A DNA stretch of 36,459 nucleotides from Cesiribacter andamanensis AMV16 (GTDB lineage: Bacteria; Bacteroidota; Bacteroidia; Cytophagales; Cyclobacteriaceae). The stretch is from positions 1 to 36,459 of the forward strand of contig NZ_AODQ01000034.1 in NCBI RefSeq assembly GCF_000348925.1. Reading direction: 5' to 3'. Below the pieces are notes generated by a model. The model saw only the letters and a list, made by a program, of their open reading frames with translations, did not search any database and was not told the DNA's origin. Position numbers and translations under genes: made by a program. The stretch's first letter is position 1; the number at the start of each line of letters is the position of its first letter. Positions 33,500 through 36,459 of this stretch are shown one piece after another.

Positions 33500-35327
33500 G
33501 GTAAACGATTTTGTGGTACGCTTTGCCAATGTGAACGGGACAGGCTCGGCCAGTGCCAATTTTCTCTTTGCCAAGGCCATCTTCCGTATGGGCATTCCGG
33601 TTACGCCTAAAAACATCTTCCCCTCTAACATCCAGGGCCTGCCCACCTGGTATGAGGTGCGGGTAAGCGAAAAGGGCTACCTGGGCCGGCGGGAGGGCAT
33701 CGACCTGCTGGTCTGCGTAAACCCCCAGAGCATGGCCCAGGATGTGCAAAGCCTGAGCCCGGGGGGATATTTTCTGTACGACAGCACCAAACGTCTTTCG
33801 GAGGCCTATTTGCGGGAGGATATCCACTACCTGGGCATCCCCCTGATGGAAATGTGCAACAAAGAATTTACGGACCCCCGCCAGCGCCAGCTGTTCAAAA
33901 ACATCATCTACGTAGGAGCCCTGGCCGCCCTGCTCCAGATAGAATTCGGGGTACTGGAACAGCTACTGGCCGAGCAGTTTACCGGCAAGGAACGCCTCAT
34001 TGGTCCCAATATCCGCTCCCTAAAACTGGGCATGCAGTATGTGCAGCAGCATTTTGAGTACCCTCTGCCCCTTCGGCTGGAGCGAAGGGACCTGATCGGC
34101 AACCGTATACTCATTAATGGCAACACGGCTTGTGGCCTGGGGGCTGTCTGGGGTGGGGCTACCGTCATGGCCTGGTACCCCATAACCCCCTCGACCTCTG
34201 TAGCCGAAGCCTTTGAGGAATGGGCTAACCAGTATCGCACCGACCCGAAAACAGGCGAGAAGGCCTACGCCCTGGTGCAGGCCGAAGATGAGCTGGCGGC
34301 CATGGGCATGGTTATCGGCGCCAACTGGAATGGCGCCCGTGCCTTTACCGCCACCAGCGGGCCGGGCCTGTCGCTGATGCAGGAATTCCTGGGCCTGGCC
34401 TACTTTGCCGAAGTGCCGGCCGTGCTGATTGATGTGCAGCGGGCAGGCCCCAGCACAGGCATGCCTACCCGCACCCAGCAGTCGGACCTGCTGCTGGCCG
34501 CCCTGGCTTCGCATGGCGATACCCGGCATGTGCTGCTCCTTCCGGCCACCCCGGCGGAGTGCTTTGAACTGACCGCCCTGAGTTTTGATCTGGCCGAGCA
34601 GCTGCAAACCCCTGTAATGGTGATGACCGACCTGGACCTGGGTATGAACGATCACCTGAGCGAACCCCTGGCCTGGGAGGAGGGGCGGGCCTACCAGCGG
34701 GGCAAAGTGCTTTCGGCCGATCAGCTGGAGGGGATGGGCCGCTTTGGCCGCTACCGGGATGTAGATGGCGATGGCATCCCTTACCGTACCTACCCGGGCA
34801 CCCATCCCACCAAAGGGGCCTTCTTTACCCGGGGCACCAGCCGCGATGAGTGGGCGGCCTATACCGAAGATGGCGCCGCCTACCAGCGCAACATGGACCG
34901 CTTGCTGGTAAAGTGGGCTACGGCCAAAAAACTGGTACCCCCTGCGGAGCGCTACCAGCAGAAGCAGGGCAGCGAGCTGGGCATGCTATTTTTCGGTACC
35001 TCGGCCTATGCCGCTCAGGAGGCCCGGGATTTGCTGCAGCAGGAAGGGCTGGTGCTGGATGCCATCCGGCTGAAGGCTTTTCCCTTTGGCGAAGAAGTAG
35101 CGGACTTTGTCCGCACGCACCGCACCATTTTTGTGATAGAACAGAACCGAGACGCCCAAATGCGTAGCCTGCTGCAGCTGGAGCTTTTGCCGACCCCCGA
35201 TAAGCTGGTGCCGGTCCTGAATTACGATGGCATGCCCATTACAGCCCAGTGCATCGCCGGCCAGATCAGCCGTTACCTTTCCCACACCCAATCTCACTAC
35301 CATGACCTACCTGCGTCCCTTGTTTAG
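33474..35327 (+). CDS. korA: 2-oxoacid:acceptor oxidoreductase, fused gamma-alpha subunit
   Basis: This 617-residue subunit belongs to a two-subunit 2-oxoacid:ferredoxin oxidoreductase (2-oxoglutarate being the commonest substrate of this type). Residues 1 to about 190 form the gamma domain (VNGTGSASANFLFAKAIFRM, PSNIQGLPTWYEVRVSEKGY). The alpha (pyrimidine-binding) domain follows from about 210, with NGNTACGLGAVWGGATVMAW, the signature YPITPSTSVAEAFEEWA, EDELAAMGMVIGANWNGARA, TATSGPGLSLMQEFLGLA and RAGPSTGMPTRTQQSDLL. Domain III ends the protein. The reaction is oxidative decarboxylation of a 2-oxoacid to its acyl-CoA, releasing low-potential electrons. I chose ATG 33474; the frame is open further upstream inside the preceding gene. 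It overlaps both neighbours by 26 bases. Confidence 0.94.
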   Translation: MTSAAAAPKVNDFVVRFANVNGTGSASANFLFAKAIFRMGIPVTPKNIFPSNIQGLPTWYEVRVSEKGYLGRREGIDLLVCVNPQSMAQDVQSLSPGGYFLYDSTKRLSEAYLREDIHYLGIPLMEMCNKEFTDPRQRQLFKNIIYVGALAALLQIEFGVLEQLLAEQFTGKERLIGPNIRSLKLGMQYVQQHFEYPLPLRLERRDLIGNRILINGNTACGLGAVWGGATVMAWYPITPSTSVAEAFEEWANQYRTDPKTGEKAYALVQAEDELAAMGMVIGANWNGARAFTATSGPGLSLMQEFLGLAYFAEVPAVLIDVQRAGPSTGMPTRTQQSDLLLAALASHGDTRHVLLLPATPAECFELTALSFDLAEQLQTPVMVMTDLDLGMNDHLSEPLAWEEGRAYQRGKVLSADQLEGMGRFGRYRDVDGDGIPYRTYPGTHPTKGAFFTRGTSRDEWAAYTEDGAAYQRNMDRLLVKWATAKKLVPPAERYQQKQGSELGMLFFGTSAYAAQEARDLLQQEGLVLDAIRLKAFPFGEEVADFVRTHRTIFVIEQNRDAQMRSLLQLELLPTPDKLVPVLNYDGMPITAQCIAGQISRYLSHTQSHYHDLPASLV

Positions 35328-36354
35328 GCACCCCAGGCTGCCCCGCAATACCATCGGTTACACCAAAAAAGAATACGAAGGGGCCCTGTCCACCCTATGT
35401 GCCGGCTGCGGGCACGACAGCATCAGCGCGGCCATTGTGCAGGCCTGCTTTGAGCTTTCCATCGAGCCGCACAAAGTGGCCAAGCTGTCGGGCATTGGCT
35501 GTTCCTCCAAAACGCCTACCTATTTTCTGGGCAATTCGCATGGCTTCAATTCGGTGCACGGGCGCATGCCGTCGGTGGCTACTGGCGCCAGCCTGGCCAA
35601 CCGGGACTTGGTGTATTTTGGCGTATCGGGCGATGGCGACACGGCCTCCATCGGCATGGGGCAGTTTGTGCATGTGATCCGGCGCAACCTGAACATGGTG
35701 TATATAGTCATGAACAATGGCTGCTACGGCCTTACCAAGGGGCAGGATTCTGCCACCGCCGATGCCGGTTCGGTAGGAAAGGCCGGAACGCCTAACCCCT
35801 TTGAAGCCATTGACCTGGCCAGCCTGGCCATAGAGCTGGGCGCCAGTTTTGTGGCACAGAGCTTCAGCGGCGATAAACAGCAGCTGATCCCCCTTATAAA
35901 AGCCGCTATTCGCCACCCGGGCATGGCCTTTATCAATGTGGTATCACCCTGCGTTACGTTCAACAACAACAAGGGATCCACAAAATCTTACGATTACGTG
36001 CGGGAACATCTGGAAGCCACCGGCACGGTTGATTTTGTACCGGAGAAAGGAGAGATCCGCGTGGCGTATGAAAAAGGGACTGATGCGCTTATTTCCATGC
36101 ATGATGGCAGTAGCCTATTGCTCCATAAGCTGGCGCAGGAGTGGGATCCCAACAACCGTATTTCAGCCGCTGGGGCTCTGCAGCAGGCAAGGGTCAGGGG
36201 AGAGATTTTGACAGGACTGCTGTACCTAAACCCCCTTAGTCAGGACCTGCATGCTACCCTGCACACCAGCGCCACCCCCCTGAACCGGCTCAGCGAAAAG
36301 GAGCTTTGTCCTGGCAGTGCAGTACTGGAAGAGGTGAATGCCGGCTTCCGCTAG
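35302..36354 (+). CDS. korB: 2-oxoacid:ferredoxin oxidoreductase, beta subunit (TPP and [4Fe-4S])
   Basis: This 350-residue catalytic partner of KorA binds thiamine diphosphate and one [4Fe-4S] cluster. Visible elements are the cluster cysteines LCAGCGHDSIS and SGIGCSSKTP with a later Cys in VVSPCVTFNN, and the TPP/Mg site GVSGDGDTASIGMGQ followed by YIVMNNGCYGLTKGQ. The length and order match KorB-type subunits of two-subunit enzymes. I chose ATG 35302 (MTYLRPLFRHPRLP), inside the end of korA with a 26-base overlap. It is the last gene of the three-gene operon; about 100 bases follow in the window with no visible terminator. Together with KorA and the flavo-iron-sulfur protein it should form an NAD(P)-linked 2-oxoacid oxidoreductase. 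Confidence 0.95.
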   Translation: MTYLRPLFRHPRLPRNTIGYTKKEYEGALSTLCAGCGHDSISAAIVQACFELSIEPHKVAKLSGIGCSSKTPTYFLGNSHGFNSVHGRMPSVATGASLANRDLVYFGVSGDGDTASIGMGQFVHVIRRNLNMVYIVMNNGCYGLTKGQDSATADAGSVGKAGTPNPFEAIDLASLAIELGASFVAQSFSGDKQQLIPLIKAAIRHPGMAFINVVSPCVTFNNNKGSTKSYDYVREHLEATGTVDFVPEKGEIRVAYEKGTDALISMHDGSSLLLHKLAQEWDPNNRISAAGALQQARVRGEILTGLLYLNPLSQDLHATLHTSATPLNRLSEKELCPGSAVLEEVNAGFR

Positions 36355-36459
36355 AGCCAATTGAAGGGTATCAGGTTGGGGAGGGGATAGGTAATGGTTC
36401 TATTCACAGAAACATGAGTCATCCCGAATTTTCTAAATGGTTTAAACATGCTCATATTA

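Noticed and set aside
1994-36429. Similar 19-mers at 1994-2012 and 36411-36429 (AACATGARTCATCCCRAAT)
   Set aside because: They match at 17 of 19 positions, but a window this long is expected to hold several such pairs by chance. A genome-wide copy count would decide.

Overview
The window looks like a chromosomal segment of a fairly GC-rich member of the Bacteroidota, most likely an aerobic Cytophagales-type bacterium. The reasons are the protein families (a carboxypeptidase-regulatory-domain TonB receptor of the outer-membrane beta-barrel type, an HME-type RND pump preceded by a small His-containing membrane protein, a zinc-motif-less ThiF/MoeB-rhodanese fusion), starts that lack Shine-Dalgarno sequences, and two exact TAnnTTTG (-7) promoter octamers. 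I see no tRNA, rRNA, CRISPR array, insertion sequence or prophage gene.

Layout. 1-1889 (minus): the 5' part of a heavy-metal RND pump gene and the small membrane protein in front of it. 2196-4724 (minus): TonB-dependent outer membrane receptor with a terminator behind it and a triple 10-bp-period repeat in front. 5124-7838 (plus): P2-type cation ATPase. 8033-14122 (plus): a loose series of ThiF/MoeB-rhodanese, HD-domain protein, cysteine-desulfurase-like aminotransferase, secreted protein and GH3-type acyl-adenylating enzyme. 14423-25783 (minus): a sugar block of UDP-galactopyranose mutase (glf), a GT-B glycosyltransferase, a GH1::RmlD-like fusion, the Leloir genes galT, galK and galM, and a putative cytoplasmic six-hairpin protein. 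26273-26450: a large composite inverted repeat beside a strong terminator. 26478-28007 (minus): secreted M28 peptidase. 28347-30279: a small redox island (NmrA-type protein, NAD(P)H-binding SDR, divergent HxlR regulator). 30493-31308 (plus): arsM. 31700-36354 (plus): a tightly overlapping operon of a GltD-like flavo-iron-sulfur protein with both halves of a 2-oxoacid:ferredoxin oxidoreductase (KorA, KorB).

How the genes may work together. The gal operon can turn galactose into UDP-galactose, Glf can convert that to UDP-galactofuranose, and the adjacent glycosyltransferase and the GH1::RmlD fusion are candidates for using or remodelling the resulting glycan. This block, especially the GH1::RmlD fusion and the unassigned 683-residue protein, is the best candidate for an incompletely described system. 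The GltD-like/KorA/KorB operon looks like a self-contained NAD(P)-linked 2-oxoacid oxidoreductase.

Quality caution. Four one-base homopolymer frameshifts (two in the RND pump gene, one in galM, one at the start of the M28 peptidase) suggest consensus sequencing errors more than gene decay. Short genes and exact starts should be read with that in mind.
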